Under the pieces are notes generated by a model. The model saw only the letters and a program-made list of their open reading frames with translations, had not been told where the DNA came from and ran no database searches. The position numbers and the translations under genes are program-made. Shown here piece after piece: positions 54,288-63,415 of a stretch of 64,000 bases of DNA. How positions within the stretch are numbered: position 1 is the stretch's first letter; the number at the start of each line of letters is the position of its first letter. The stretch is from contig JAWLAY010000011.1 of NCBI GenBank assembly GCA_041395245.1, positions 124,001 through 188,000 of the forward strand, given 5' to 3'. Source of the DNA: Aquimonas sp041395245 (GTDB lineage: Bacteria > Pseudomonadota > Gammaproteobacteria > Xanthomonadales > Xanthomonadaceae).

Positions 54288-55053
54288 AACGCTCCGCGCT
54301 CAGCAATTCGCACTGACCCGCGCCTTGCGCGATCCGGTTCAGCCCGGCCCCGAAGGCATTGAAGCGCGCCGGCTCAAGGTCTACCAGGACCTGCTGTTCA
54401 ACAACGTCCATTCGCTGCTTTCCGCGCAGTTCCCGGTCATCGCGCAGTTGCACGGATCGGACTGGTGGGCGTCACTGGTGCGCGACTTTTTTCGCGAGCA
54501 TCGCGCACGGACGCCGTTGTTTCCCGAGCTGGGTCAGGAGTTCATCCTCTGGCTCACACAGCGTGAGGAACAGGGACAACTGCCTCTGCCCTTCCTGCGT
54601 GAGCTGGCGCACTACGAATGGGTCGAGCTGGCACTCGCGATCAGCGATGCGCAGATTGACGAGTCCACCTTCGATCCGGATGGCGACCTGCTTGATGGCG
54701 TTCCGGTGCTGTCACCCCTGGCCTGGCCGCTGGCCTATCGCTTTCCGGTGGATCGGATACGCGCTGATTTTCAGCCCACCGAGCCACCCGACGAGCCAAG
54801 CTGTTTTCTGCTGCAACGCGACGCGCAATTCCAGGTGCGCTTCAGCCGCATCGACCTGACCAGCTTGCTGCTGTTGAACCGTCTGCAACAGGTCAACCAG
54901 ACAAGTGGACGGCAGCATCTGCAGGCGTTGGCGGCAATGGCCGCCATCTCCGACGTTGAATCCTATGTGGCGTCGGGTGCTCGCCTGCTGCAGCAATTGC
55001 GCGAACGGCAAGTCATTCTGGGCACCGCTCGGCGACCCGATCCGCTGCCCTAG
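54271..55053 (+). CDS. DUF2063 partner protein of the MNIO (BufC/HvfC family)
   Basis: 260 residues from ATG 54271, inside the end of the MNIO gene. The N-terminal DUF2063 domain (about 10-95) has RRLKVYQDLLFNNVHSLL and FREHRARTPLFPELGQEFI. The C-terminal 160 residues are a second domain with a beta-rich start (PLAWPLAYRFPVD). These proteins bind the precursor leader and the MNIO, forming the active modification complex; the annotation as DNA-binding in databases is probably misleading. It closes the operon, and no DoxX gene follows. Confidence 0.9.
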   Translation: MRAAPETLRAQQFALTRALRDPVQPGPEGIEARRLKVYQDLLFNNVHSLLSAQFPVIAQLHGSDWWASLVRDFFREHRARTPLFPELGQEFILWLTQREEQGQLPLPFLRELAHYEWVELALAISDAQIDESTFDPDGDLLDGVPVLSPLAWPLAYRFPVDRIRADFQPTEPPDEPSCFLLQRDAQFQVRFSRIDLTSLLLLNRLQQVNQTSGRQHLQALAAMAAISDVESYVASGARLLQQLRERQVILGTARRPDPLP

Positions 55054-55293
55054 GAGCCCGCGCTCCGCCACAACGCCTTGTTGCGAATGGGTTGCGCGGA
55101 TTGCGGGGGATTGGAATAGCCGGGAAAGAAGAAATCGCCACCGCCCGGACGCCTCGTCCGCGTACCGGGCAGCTCCCAGGGGATTGAGCTGGCTTCGGTG
55201 GCAGGGCAAGGCTGCGCTCCCATCGGCTCGCGCACCATCGGAAACGGCGCTGATTCGGCGTAGGAATTTTCCTACCCGCCTTTTTGCGGGGAG
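55054..55293. other. Intergenic region between the metallophore operon and miaA, with small inverted repeats
   Basis: 240 bases without a convincing open frame. Near its right end GTAGGAATTTTCCTAC (55260-55275) is a 14-of-16 palindrome, directly followed by a 5-base-pair stem CCCGC / GCGGG around CTTTTT (55275-55290). They could act as a weak terminator for the two convergent transcripts. Confidence 0.45.
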
Positions 55294-56232
55294 TCAGCCG
55301 AGAAAATCCTGCAGCGCCCGGTTCAGTGATGCGCACTGCGTGTCCGGATCGAACCAGCGCAGGTCGAGTTCGCCGCGTAGCCAGGTGAGCTGACGCTTGG
55401 CCAGTTGCCGGGTCGCGGCGATGCCCTGTGCGCGCAGTTGCGACAGGTCGATCTTGCCGCGCAGGAATTGCCAGGTCTGGCGATAGCCCACGGCGCGCAT
55501 CGACGGCAAATCCGGATGCAGCCTTGAATCCGCCGTCAATCCACGCACTTCATCAATCAGACCCTGTTCCAGCATCTGCTCGAATCGCAGCGCGATGCGT
55601 GCGTGCAGGACCGCGCGATCGGTCGGCGCCAAGGCCAGCTTGAGGACACGATACGGCAGACGCGGCGACCTTTCGCCTTCGCGCTGCCAGACCGAAATGG
55701 GGCGTCCGCTGACGCGAAACACCTCCAATGCCCGACTGATGCGTTGCGCATCTGTGGCGTGGATACGCGCGGCGGCCAGCGGGTCGATCTCGGCCAGTTG
55801 GCGATGCAGGGTCGCCCAGCCATGCATGGCCGCCTCCGCCTCGATGTCGGCCCGCACCCGCGCATCCGCCGCTGGCATCTGCGCAAGACCGCCCAGCACG
55901 GCACTGAAATACAGGCCTGTTCCGCCCACCAGCAAGGGCAAGCGACCCCGCTGCGTCGCCGCGTCCATGCAGTCACGCGCGTCACTGGCGAAGTCACCGG
56001 CAGAGTAGACCTCGTGCGGGTCGCGCACATCGATCATTGCGTGCGGTGCCTGCGCCAGCGTCGCCGCATCCGGCTTCGCGGCACCAATGTTCAGGCCGCG
56101 ATACACCAAGGCCGAGTCGACACTGATGATCTGCGCATCGAGCCGCTTTGCCCACTCGATTGCCAGCGCGGTCTTGCCCGAGGCGGTCGGGCCCATCAGC
56201 GCTATCGCCAGCGGGCGCGTATCGGCGGGCAT
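55294..56232 (-). CDS. miaA: tRNA dimethylallyltransferase
   Basis: 312 residues from MPADTRPLAIAL; the frame upstream lies in the neighbouring gene. P-loop GPTASGKTALA and the substrate block DSALVYRGLNIGAAKP are followed by VGGTGLYFSAVL. It transfers dimethylallyl to A37 of tRNAs reading codons starting with U. Its start shares one base with the stop of the upstream transglycosylase (TGATG), so translation is coupled. Confidence 0.96.
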   Translation of the reverse strand: MPADTRPLAIALMGPTASGKTALAIEWAKRLDAQIISVDSALVYRGLNIGAAKPDAATLAQAPHAMIDVRDPHEVYSAGDFASDARDCMDAATQRGRLPLLVGGTGLYFSAVLGGLAQMPAADARVRADIEAEAAMHGWATLHRQLAEIDPLAAARIHATDAQRISRALEVFRVSGRPISVWQREGERSPRLPYRVLKLALAPTDRAVLHARIALRFEQMLEQGLIDEVRGLTADSRLHPDLPSMRAVGYRQTWQFLRGKIDLSQLRAQGIAATRQLAKRQLTWLRGELDLRWFDPDTQCASLNRALQDFLG

Positions 56233-57752
56233 CAGCTGCGACTGCAACTCTGCAACTGCAGGGTTTGCCCCGGTCGAATCAGGTACTTCGGCCCGCGAAT
56301 GCCGTTGGCACTGGCCAAGGTGCCGACAGTGCAACCGTAGCGACGGGCGATGCCATGCAGGGAATCACCGCGCCGCACACGGTAGGCGCTCGCAGCGATC
56401 CCCACAGGCGGAACCGTGGGCTTGCTGGCAGCGGCAAACTGTTGCGCCATTTGCAGGCGTTCGCCCGCCAGACACCAGCGCTGGTAGTCATCGACCAGAC
56501 GCTGTGGTGCCTGCAGCGTGGTCCCGGCAGCCAAGGGCGCGTGCGGTTGCAAACGCGGATTGAGATTGCGCAGCACCCGGAACCAACCCTCCCGGGTATC
56601 CCCCTGACCAAGGCACATCGTCAGCTCATTCAGGCTGCTGGGCCGCTGCAACACCAGCGTCGCGGGCGTCGCATCAATGCTCGGAAACACCAGCCCGACC
56701 TCGTCGGGATGCAGAAACAGCCAGGCCGCCGCCAGCACCATCGGCACGTAATCCTGCGTCTCCGCGGGCAGTTGACCGCGAATGCGGCGATCCCAATAGG
56801 GTTTACCACCGCTGCCTGCGTACAGACGCCGAACTCGCCCCTCGCCGCCGTTGTAGGCAGCCAGCGCCAGTTCGAGGTTGTGGTTCAACTCGGCGAAACG
56901 GTCATTGAGGTACGCCACGCTGGCGCGCGCCGACAGCTGCGCATCGAATCGTGTATCGAAGCCATCCACCCGGCCCAGTCCATAACCCAGTCCGGTCTGA
57001 TACATGAACTGCAGCGGACCGCTGGCCCCGGCACGCGATACCGCGTGCACACGGCCACCGGACTCCTTCGCCAGCAGACCGAACAGCAAGGCCTCCGGCA
57101 AACCGGCACGCTCGTACTCCGGCCACATCAAATAGCGCAGGTACTGGTAGTTCTCGTAGGCCGTAATCAGGTTCGGGCGCATCCAGGTCAACCACTCGAC
57201 CATGGCCGCCTTGACCGGCGTGTTCAGTTCGATCAGATCGCGCAATTCGCGGCCGTTCAACAGCGTAACCGAGCGCTGCGCTTCGGGCAGATCATCCAAC
57301 AGCGGTGACGCGGACGAGTCCTCGGTCTGCGCCGCGGTGAGGTCGGCCTCCGCCAGTTCATCGGTGTTGTCACTGTGAATCGCCAGTCCTTCTCCGGCCA
57401 GCTTTTCATAGCCCGACAACACGCGCGAATGATCGCAAGCGGGCGAGGACAGACAGATTTGTGCCGGTTCGCGCAAGGCATCGCGCGCCGCCCGCAGCGT
57501 CTCGTCCTCGATGACTTCACCCGCGCGCAGACGCTCCATCAAAATCAACGCCGCGTCCAGCCGCGTGTCGAATTCCTGCAAGGCCGACTCCGCCTGCGCC
57601 GTCGATGCCACGGGATCATCCGGGCTCGACTTGGTTCGTTGGCCCTGACAGCCGGTCACACCGACACTCAAACCGCACAGCACGGCCGCCACCGAAACAC
57701 CCCGAAACCACATCGGTGTGAGACACACCCGCTTCCACTGCCACCGCACCAT
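56232..57752 (-). CDS. Lipoprotein lytic transglycosylase with LysM domain (MltD-like)
   Basis: 506 residues from ATG 57752, which has GGAAAC upstream; ATG 57713 is an alternative that gives a classical lipoprotein signal. The lipobox ends in VGVTGC. The GH23 domain (about 220-340) has the catalytic Glu in LLAKESGG and SGPLQFM. One LysM repeat at about 455-500 (YRVRRGDSLHGIARRYG) binds peptidoglycan. It cleaves glycan strands at the outer membrane. Only one LysM repeat is seen, fewer than in Escherichia coli MltD. Confidence 0.9.
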   Translation of the reverse strand: MVRWQWKRVCLTPMWFRGVSVAAVLCGLSVGVTGCQGQRTKSSPDDPVASTAQAESALQEFDTRLDAALILMERLRAGEVIEDETLRAARDALREPAQICLSSPACDHSRVLSGYEKLAGEGLAIHSDNTDELAEADLTAAQTEDSSASPLLDDLPEAQRSVTLLNGRELRDLIELNTPVKAAMVEWLTWMRPNLITAYENYQYLRYLMWPEYERAGLPEALLFGLLAKESGGRVHAVSRAGASGPLQFMYQTGLGYGLGRVDGFDTRFDAQLSARASVAYLNDRFAELNHNLELALAAYNGGEGRVRRLYAGSGGKPYWDRRIRGQLPAETQDYVPMVLAAAWLFLHPDEVGLVFPSIDATPATLVLQRPSSLNELTMCLGQGDTREGWFRVLRNLNPRLQPHAPLAAGTTLQAPQRLVDDYQRWCLAGERLQMAQQFAAASKPTVPPVGIAASAYRVRRGDSLHGIARRYGCTVGTLASANGIRGPKYLIRPGQTLQLQSCSRS

Positions 57753-57861
57753 CACTGTTTCCAAATCGGGCCGCGCCGCGCGGCCAAGGGCGGCAATTCT
57801 AGGCAATTCGCCCGCGCCTCGCCCTACAATCGCCGACATTCCACCACACAGGGAGCACAGC

Positions 57862-59373
57862 GTGGCCGATATTCTGATTGGCAAGGGTGAGTCGCCGGTG
57901 CACCTGCTCGGCAAGTTCGGCAACCGCCACGGCCTGATCGCCGGTGCGACCGGAACCGGCAAATCGGTCAGCCTGATGGTGCTGGCCGAAGGCTTTTCGC
58001 GGATGGGCGTGCCGGTCTTCCTGGCCGATGTGAAAGGCGATCTGGCCGGACTATGTCAGGCCGGAACGTCCTCCGAAAAGCTGCAGACGCGGGTGGCGCA
58101 GATTGGCGTCGAGGGCTACCAGAACGAGGCCAGCCCGGTGGTGTTCTGGGATCTCTACGGCAAGCTCGGTCACCCGGTCCGCACCACGATCAGCGAAATG
58201 GGTCCGGCCCTGCTGTCGCGTGTGCTGGAGCTCAACGACACCCAGTCGGGCGTGCTGGATGTGGTATTTCGGCTTGCCGACGAACAGGGGTTGTTGCTGA
58301 TCGATCTGGATGATCTGCGCGCCCTGCTCGGCTTCATCGCCGAGCACCGCGCCGAGGTCTCGGCCAAACTCGGGCTGGTCAGCGCTCCCAGCATCGCTGC
58401 GATCCAGCGCCAATTGCTGCGTCTGGAAAGCGACGGCGGCGAGCATTTCTTCGGCGAGCCGGCACTCGACCTGAGCGATCTGATGCGGCAGGACATGAGT
58501 GGGCGCGGCATCATCAACGTGCTCGCCGCCGATCAACTGATCCTGAAGCCGCGCCTGTATTCGAGCTTCCTGCTCTGGCTGCTGTCCGAGCTGTTCGAGA
58601 ATCTGCCGGAAGTCGGCGATCTGGAGCAACCGAAGCTGGTGTTTTTCTTCGACGAAGCACACCTGTTGTTCGACGACTGCCCGCCCGCGCTGCTACAGCG
58701 TGTCGAACAGGTGGTGAGGCTGATCCGCTCCAAAGGTGTCGGCGTGTATTTCTGCTCGCAGAACCCGGACGATGTGCCCGACAGCGTGCTCGGGCAACTG
58801 GGCAACCGGGTCCAGCACGCCCTGCGGGCATTCACACCGCGCGATCAGAAAGCCGTGCGCGCCGCCGCCGAGACCTTTGCCAGCAATCCAAATCTGGACG
58901 TTGCCAAGGTCATCACCGAATTGGCGGTCGGTGAAGCCCTGGTCTCCACCCTGCAGGACAAGGGCATTCCGATGCCGGTGCAGCGCGCACTGATCGCGCC
59001 GCCGCGCTGTCGCATGGGTGCGATCACGCCGGAGGAGCGCCAGACACAACGCCTGCGCAGTCCGGTCGGTGGCAAGTACGACACCGCGATCAATCGTGAA
59101 TCCGCCTACGAAATGCTCGCCGCGCGGGCGCAAGCAGCATCGCCGGACCGGACCGCCGCGTCCTCGGCGCCGGTGACGGGATCGCCCGCCACGCCGCCGC
59201 CCGCGCCGACCGACGAACCCAACCCGATCACCCGCAAGCTCAGCGAATGGATGTTCGGTACCAGTCGGCGACAAGGTGCGGTAGAAGCCATGGCGAAATC
59301 GGCGATGCGGACGGCCGGCAATCAACTCGGCAAGAAATTGCTCCGCGGTGTGCTGGGCAGTCTGATGAAGTGA
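57862..59373 (+). CDS. HerA-like ATPase, DUF853 (YjgR) family
   Basis: 503 residues from a GTG preceded by GGGAG. Walker A GATGTGKSVSL is near residue 35 and Walker B LVFFFDEAHLLF near 260. The motif YFCSQNPDDVPDSVLGQLGNR is typical of the family. The C-terminal 60 residues are Ala/Pro-rich. It belongs to the FtsK/HerA superfamily of DNA-pumping ATPases, but its cellular role is unknown. Transcribed divergently from the transglycosylase gene. Confidence 0.9.
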   Translation: MADILIGKGESPVHLLGKFGNRHGLIAGATGTGKSVSLMVLAEGFSRMGVPVFLADVKGDLAGLCQAGTSSEKLQTRVAQIGVEGYQNEASPVVFWDLYGKLGHPVRTTISEMGPALLSRVLELNDTQSGVLDVVFRLADEQGLLLIDLDDLRALLGFIAEHRAEVSAKLGLVSAPSIAAIQRQLLRLESDGGEHFFGEPALDLSDLMRQDMSGRGIINVLAADQLILKPRLYSSFLLWLLSELFENLPEVGDLEQPKLVFFFDEAHLLFDDCPPALLQRVEQVVRLIRSKGVGVYFCSQNPDDVPDSVLGQLGNRVQHALRAFTPRDQKAVRAAAETFASNPNLDVAKVITELAVGEALVSTLQDKGIPMPVQRALIAPPRCRMGAITPEERQTQRLRSPVGGKYDTAINRESAYEMLAARAQAASPDRTAASSAPVTGSPATPPPAPTDEPNPITRKLSEWMFGTSRRQGAVEAMAKSAMRTAGNQLGKKLLRGVLGSLMK

Positions 59374-59379
59374 GTTATC

Positions 59380-59400
59380 GACGCCCGTCACACGGGCGTC
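59380..59400 (+). terminator. Short hairpin after the HerA-like gene
   Basis: GACGCCCGT and ACGGGCGTC form a 9-base-pair stem with a 3-base loop, seven bases past the stop. No T-run follows, so termination is uncertain. Confidence 0.5.
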
Positions 59401-59446
59401 ATTCGGCTGTCATGCCCGCGCCACCGCCTTCCCGCATGGTGCGGGC

Positions 59447-60586
59447 ATGGGCCAGACCGATCATTTCGTCATCGTCAGCGAAACCTATCCGCCCGAGGTC
59501 AACGGCGTTGCACTGACGGTGCAGAGCCTGGAACTCGGATTGCGCGAACTTGGCCATCGCGTCGAGCTCATTCGCCCCAGTCAGGCCACTGCTGCGCCGT
59601 TGGCGGCGGATCACCTGCTGGTTCGCGGAATGGGTCTGCCACGCTATCCCGGCCTGCGCTTCGGCCTGCCGTCGGGGCGCATGCTGCGGCAACGCTGGCA
59701 GCAACAGCGCCCGAGCGCGATTTATGTCGCGACCGAAGGTCCGCTGGGCTGGTCGGCCGTGCGTGCTGCCAATCGACTCGGCATTCCGGTCGCGACCGGT
59801 TTCCACACCCGCTTCGACGACTACGTCGAACGCTACGGTGCCGCCTGGTTGCGGCCGACCGTGTTCCGCTGGATGCGGCATTTCCACAATCGCGGACATG
59901 CCACTTTGGTGCCGACCATCGAGCTTGCCGAGTTCCTGCAAAACAGCGGCTTCCGGCACCCGCGCCTGCTGCGACGTGCCGTCGACACGCGACTGTTCAA
60001 CCCAAACAAGCGCAGCCGAGATCTGCGCCGACAATGGGGCGTTGGCGACGACGCAGCAGCGCTGATTTACGTCGGTCGCATCGCGGCGGAAAAGAACCTG
60101 CCGCTGGCGGTGCGCGCGTTTCGCGAATTGCAGCGTGAACAGCCGGACGCACGCTTCATCTGGGTTGGCGATGGACCGGCCCGCGCGGCGCTGGCGGCCG
60201 CCAATCCGGATTTCGTCTTCTGCGGCGTGCAGCGCGGCGAGTCGCTGGCGGCGCATTTCGCCTCCGGTGATTTGTTCGTGTTCCCCAGCCTGACCGAGAC
60301 CTTCGGCAACGTCACCCTGGAAGCGATGGCCAGTGGCATTGCCACCGTCGCCTATCGCTACGGCGCGGCACGAGAACACCTACTCGACGGCGTGCATGGC
60401 GCGGCGATCCGCAATGGCGACGAAGCCGCCTTCGTCGCCGCCGTCTGCGATCTCGCGAAATCGCCATCGAACTGTCTGCACCAAGGCAACGCCGCGCGAG
60501 CTGCCATCGAGCACCTCAGCCCGCACAGCGTTGCCGAACATTTCGCCGAGCTGTTGCAGTCCTTGCCTGGGAGATCGCTGACATGA
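59447..60586 (+). CDS. Glycosyltransferase family 4 (GT-B fold)
   Basis: 379 residues. The N-terminal domain starts with ETYPPEVNGVALTVQSLE, as in MgtA-like glycosyltransferases. The C-terminal domain has the nucleotide-sugar motif E-x7-E in SLTETFGNVTLEAMASG. It probably transfers a hexose to a lipid or glycan acceptor at the cytoplasmic face of the membrane. The PAP2 gene overlaps its stop by ATGA, which points to a lipid-linked substrate. Donor and acceptor unknown. Confidence 0.88.
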   Translation: MGQTDHFVIVSETYPPEVNGVALTVQSLELGLRELGHRVELIRPSQATAAPLAADHLLVRGMGLPRYPGLRFGLPSGRMLRQRWQQQRPSAIYVATEGPLGWSAVRAANRLGIPVATGFHTRFDDYVERYGAAWLRPTVFRWMRHFHNRGHATLVPTIELAEFLQNSGFRHPRLLRRAVDTRLFNPNKRSRDLRRQWGVGDDAAALIYVGRIAAEKNLPLAVRAFRELQREQPDARFIWVGDGPARAALAAANPDFVFCGVQRGESLAAHFASGDLFVFPSLTETFGNVTLEAMASGIATVAYRYGAAREHLLDGVHGAAIRNGDEAAFVAAVCDLAKSPSNCLHQGNAARAAIEHLSPHSVAEHFAELLQSLPGRSLT

Positions 60587-61116
60587 ATACCCGCCTGAGC
60601 CGTCACGAGTCCGCATTCTGCCTGGCCGCCAATCGTTGGGGACATCGAAACGGTGTGCGTCGCTTCTTCGCACTGGTCAGCCGTCTTGGTGATGGCGTGG
60701 CCTGGTACAGCCTGATGGCGCTGATCGTTCTGCTTGATGGCTGGTCGGGTCTGGCTGCCTCGGCGCATATGGCAGCCACCGGTGCCAGTGCCTTGTTGCT
60801 GTATCGGTCACTCAAGCGCTGGACCCGACGCCCACGTCCGTTTGCGGCGGATCGGCGGATTCGTCCCTTGGTTCGCCCTCTCGACGAGTTCAGCTTTCCC
60901 TCGGGTCACACCCTGCACGCGGTGTCATTCACCCTGGTCGCGCTGGCGCACTACCCTTTGCTCGCCTGGTTGCTGATCCCCTTCAGTGCCAGCATCGCCG
61001 CTTCGCGTGTGGTGCTGGGTCTGCACTACCCCAGCGATGTACTGGCCGCAACCGGCATCGGTGTGGCATTGGCCAGCGCCTCAATCCTGCTCGGACAGAT
61101 GCCGCTACCGTACTGA
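60583..61116 (+). CDS. PAP2 family membrane phosphatase
   Basis: 177 residues with several membrane segments. All three PAP2 motifs are present: KRWTRRPRP, FPSGH and SRVVLGLHYPSDV. It should dephosphorylate a lipid phosphate (phosphatidate, undecaprenyl diphosphate or lipid A type) on the outer face of the inner membrane. It is coupled to the glycosyltransferase gene upstream. Confidence 0.88.
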   Translation: MNTRLSRHESAFCLAANRWGHRNGVRRFFALVSRLGDGVAWYSLMALIVLLDGWSGLAASAHMAATGASALLLYRSLKRWTRRPRPFAADRRIRPLVRPLDEFSFPSGHTLHAVSFTLVALAHYPLLAWLLIPFSASIAASRVVLGLHYPSDVLAATGIGVALASASILLGQMPLPY

Positions 61117-61150
61117 TCCGATGCGGAGTGATTGCCTGCGCCTCGCGTAA

Positions 61151-62536
61151 TCATTGTTCCTCGACCAGAGATTGATTGCGGCCGTTCTGTTTGGCTCGAT
61201 ACATGCCCCGATCCGCGCGCTCGAACAGCGTGTCCGGCGTGTCACTCGGCTGGATCTGCGCAATCCCGCAGGACATCGTGACTTGCAGGGGCTTGCCCTG
61301 AAAATGGAAGCCGAGGTGCGACACCTTGCGGCGCAGTTCCTCCACCACACGTAAGGCCTGCTCCGAGCTGGCGCCGGGCAGGATGGCGACGAACTCCTCA
61401 CCGCCGACACGGGCGACGAAATCGGTATTGCGCAAGTGCTTGCGCAGCACCTGCGCCACCGCAAACAGCACCTTGTCACCCGCCTTATGTCCGTATTGGT
61501 CGTTGATCGACTTGAAGTGATCGATGTCCCAGACCGCCAGCGCAATGGGGCGCGGATAGCGTGCCCAGCGTGCGAATTCCTGGGCGATCGCCTCCTGATA
61601 CGCCATCCGATTCGGAATCCGGGTCAGATTGTCGGTCGCCGCCAGCACCTGTTCGTAACGCAGGGATTGCCGAAGGTTGGTGGTTTCGCGCTCCAGTTCA
61701 TCGATCCGCGAGCGCATCTGCTCGCCACGTTCTTCCAGTCGGACGATGCGGTCTTCCTCGCGGGAACGGAAGTCCTGCACATGGGCGTTGATCGCGCTGA
61801 TCCGCGTGCTGACGTGCTGCTGCAAGGTGGTCAGTTCGGTGGCCTGGCGCGCATGCGTCCCGAGTCGATCCACCTCACCATGCAGTTGCGTGGTCAAGGC
61901 ATCGCGGCTATCGCGTTCGTGCTTGCGGGCATCCTTGTCACCCATCAGATAGACGGCCAGCTCATCCAGCCGCCCATCAACCTGCTCCAGCATGCGCTCC
62001 AGGTTGGCCTTGTCGCTGGCGAGTTGGGTTTGCTGCGTGTTGAGCAGACTGAGGAAGGTCTCGACCACCGGTCCCCATTGCGGCTCGCTCATCACCGGCA
62101 CGACGTGGTCTCGCAATGCCACCAACTGCGGCACAAGCTCAGGCCCGAGGCTCACGTTGTCGAGCAGCTTCTTCAGCGCCGGACCGGCGTTGTCCTGCAC
62201 CCGCACTTCGGTCACTGCCGCAGGCGCCGCTGGCGCCGCGACCGGCGGGGGCTGGAAGGCGGGCGCATCGGGCGCGTGATCCAGGCCAACGATGGCTTCC
62301 GAAAGCGCCTCGATCCGCGTGTTCAAGGCATCAACGTCAACTTTCTGGCGAACCGCGGTCGAAAATCGCGTCAATTCGTCGTCGAGTCGATTGTCCAAAC
62401 CCCGGCAGGCGATGCTCAAACGCGAGATCGCTCGTCGCAAACTGGCGTCCATGTGCTCCGCACGGGCCTTGTCGCGCTCGATCTGATCGATCAAGTCGAG
62501 GTATTTGTCTTTCCAGTGTTCGTTCTTGCTTTCCAT
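61151..62536 (-). CDS. Diguanylate cyclase with long N-terminal coiled coil
   Basis: 461 residues with no membrane segment. Residues 1-290 are mostly helical or coiled coil with an Ala/Pro linker near 100-120. The GGDEF domain (about 300-455) has the active site RVGGEEF, and an inhibitory I-site RNTD lies five residues before it. It should make cyclic di-GMP from two GTP and be product-inhibited. The N-terminus (EHWKDKYLDLIDQIE) recalls the pole-localised DgcP group of Pseudomonas, but that is only a resemblance. Monocistronic and divergent from the stress protein gene. Confidence 0.92.
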   Translation of the reverse strand: MESKNEHWKDKYLDLIDQIERDKARAEHMDASLRRAISRLSIACRGLDNRLDDELTRFSTAVRQKVDVDALNTRIEALSEAIVGLDHAPDAPAFQPPPVAAPAAPAAVTEVRVQDNAGPALKKLLDNVSLGPELVPQLVALRDHVVPVMSEPQWGPVVETFLSLLNTQQTQLASDKANLERMLEQVDGRLDELAVYLMGDKDARKHERDSRDALTTQLHGEVDRLGTHARQATELTTLQQHVSTRISAINAHVQDFRSREEDRIVRLEERGEQMRSRIDELERETTNLRQSLRYEQVLAATDNLTRIPNRMAYQEAIAQEFARWARYPRPIALAVWDIDHFKSINDQYGHKAGDKVLFAVAQVLRKHLRNTDFVARVGGEEFVAILPGASSEQALRVVEELRRKVSHLGFHFQGKPLQVTMSCGIAQIQPSDTPDTLFERADRGMYRAKQNGRNQSLVEEQ

Positions 62537-62703
62537 TGCACGCCGTTACCCTGCACCGCTTGCGGGGACCACTCAGCAAGGAGCGTGCCGCACCGCCCAG
62601 CACACCGGACCCGACAATTGCGCAGCATCAATCAGCGCCCGATTCTTGCAGGCAGAATGGCCGTGGGCAGGCAATGGGCCTGCGCTCAGCGAGAGAGAAC
62701 ACC

Positions 62704-63132
62704 ATGCGCAAGGTACTGATTCCCTTTGACGGCTCAGCGGCATCCCGGCGGGCCTTGCAGTACGCGGTCGACTTCGCCAAGGAGTACAGGCGTCTGGAGA
62801 TTCATCTGCTCAATGTGCAGGAAGAACCGGTCGTCTACGGTGACTACCTGACCGCCAGTCTGTTGGAAAGCCTGCGCCAAGCGGCGCTGCGCGCCGCGTC
62901 CCACGCGCTGGAACCCGCCGTGGAAGTGCTGACCCAGGCCGAGCTGCCGTTCGAGCAACACACAACGCTGGGGCCTGTGGCCGAACGCGTGGCCGAGCAG
63001 GTCGAACGCAATGGTTGCGACACCATCATCATGGGCACACGCGGACTAACCGGCGTTGGCAGTGTCCTAATGGGCTCGGTTGCCACCAAGGTGGTTCACA
63101 CCGCGCCGGTACCGGTGCTGCTGGTCAAGTAA
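62704..63132 (+). CDS. Universal stress protein, UspA family
   Basis: 142 residues forming one Usp domain. It starts KVLIPFDGSAASRRAL and ends with the ATP-binding loop MGTRGLTGVGSVLMGSVATKV, so it belongs to the nucleotide-binding type. Function in stress tolerance is family-level knowledge; no specific partner is seen nearby. Confidence 0.93.
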   Translation: MRKVLIPFDGSAASRRALQYAVDFAKEYRRLEIHLLNVQEEPVVYGDYLTASLLESLRQAALRAASHALEPAVEVLTQAELPFEQHTTLGPVAERVAEQVERNGCDTIIMGTRGLTGVGSVLMGSVATKVVHTAPVPVLLVK

Positions 63133-63144
63133 GCGTTGCGGGGC

Positions 63145-63375
63145 TCAGACCGGCATGCCCAACAGGCGGCCGGTCAGCTTGCGCGCGCGAGGCGCGAGAA
63201 AATAGATCATCGGCACGGCCACGCACCAGCCGACCAGGAATGATCGCAACCAGCGCAACGGGAAACCGGCGTCGAAACCGGTGTTGAACGCGGTGACGGC
63301 AAAGGTGACGCCAAACACCATGGCGCTGCCCATCAGGATGGCAAACAACCACTGGAACTTCTGTGCAGGAGCCAT
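63145..63375 (-). CDS. Small membrane protein, DUF2798-like
   Basis: 76 residues from ATG 63375 (MAPAQKFQW); a TTG two codons earlier is in frame but less likely. Two hydrophobic segments (about 8-28 and 42-60) are followed by a basic end (PRARKLTGRLLG). The pattern fits DUF2798, a family of unknown function. It is convergent with the stress protein gene. Confidence 0.75.
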   Translation of the reverse strand: MAPAQKFQWLFAILMGSAMVFGVTFAVTAFNTGFDAGFPLRWLRSFLVGWCVAVPMIYFLAPRARKLTGRLLGMPV

Positions 63376-63415
63376 GCGCAAGTCTCGTTAAATCGGGTTT
63401 GCCTAATTTACTGCA

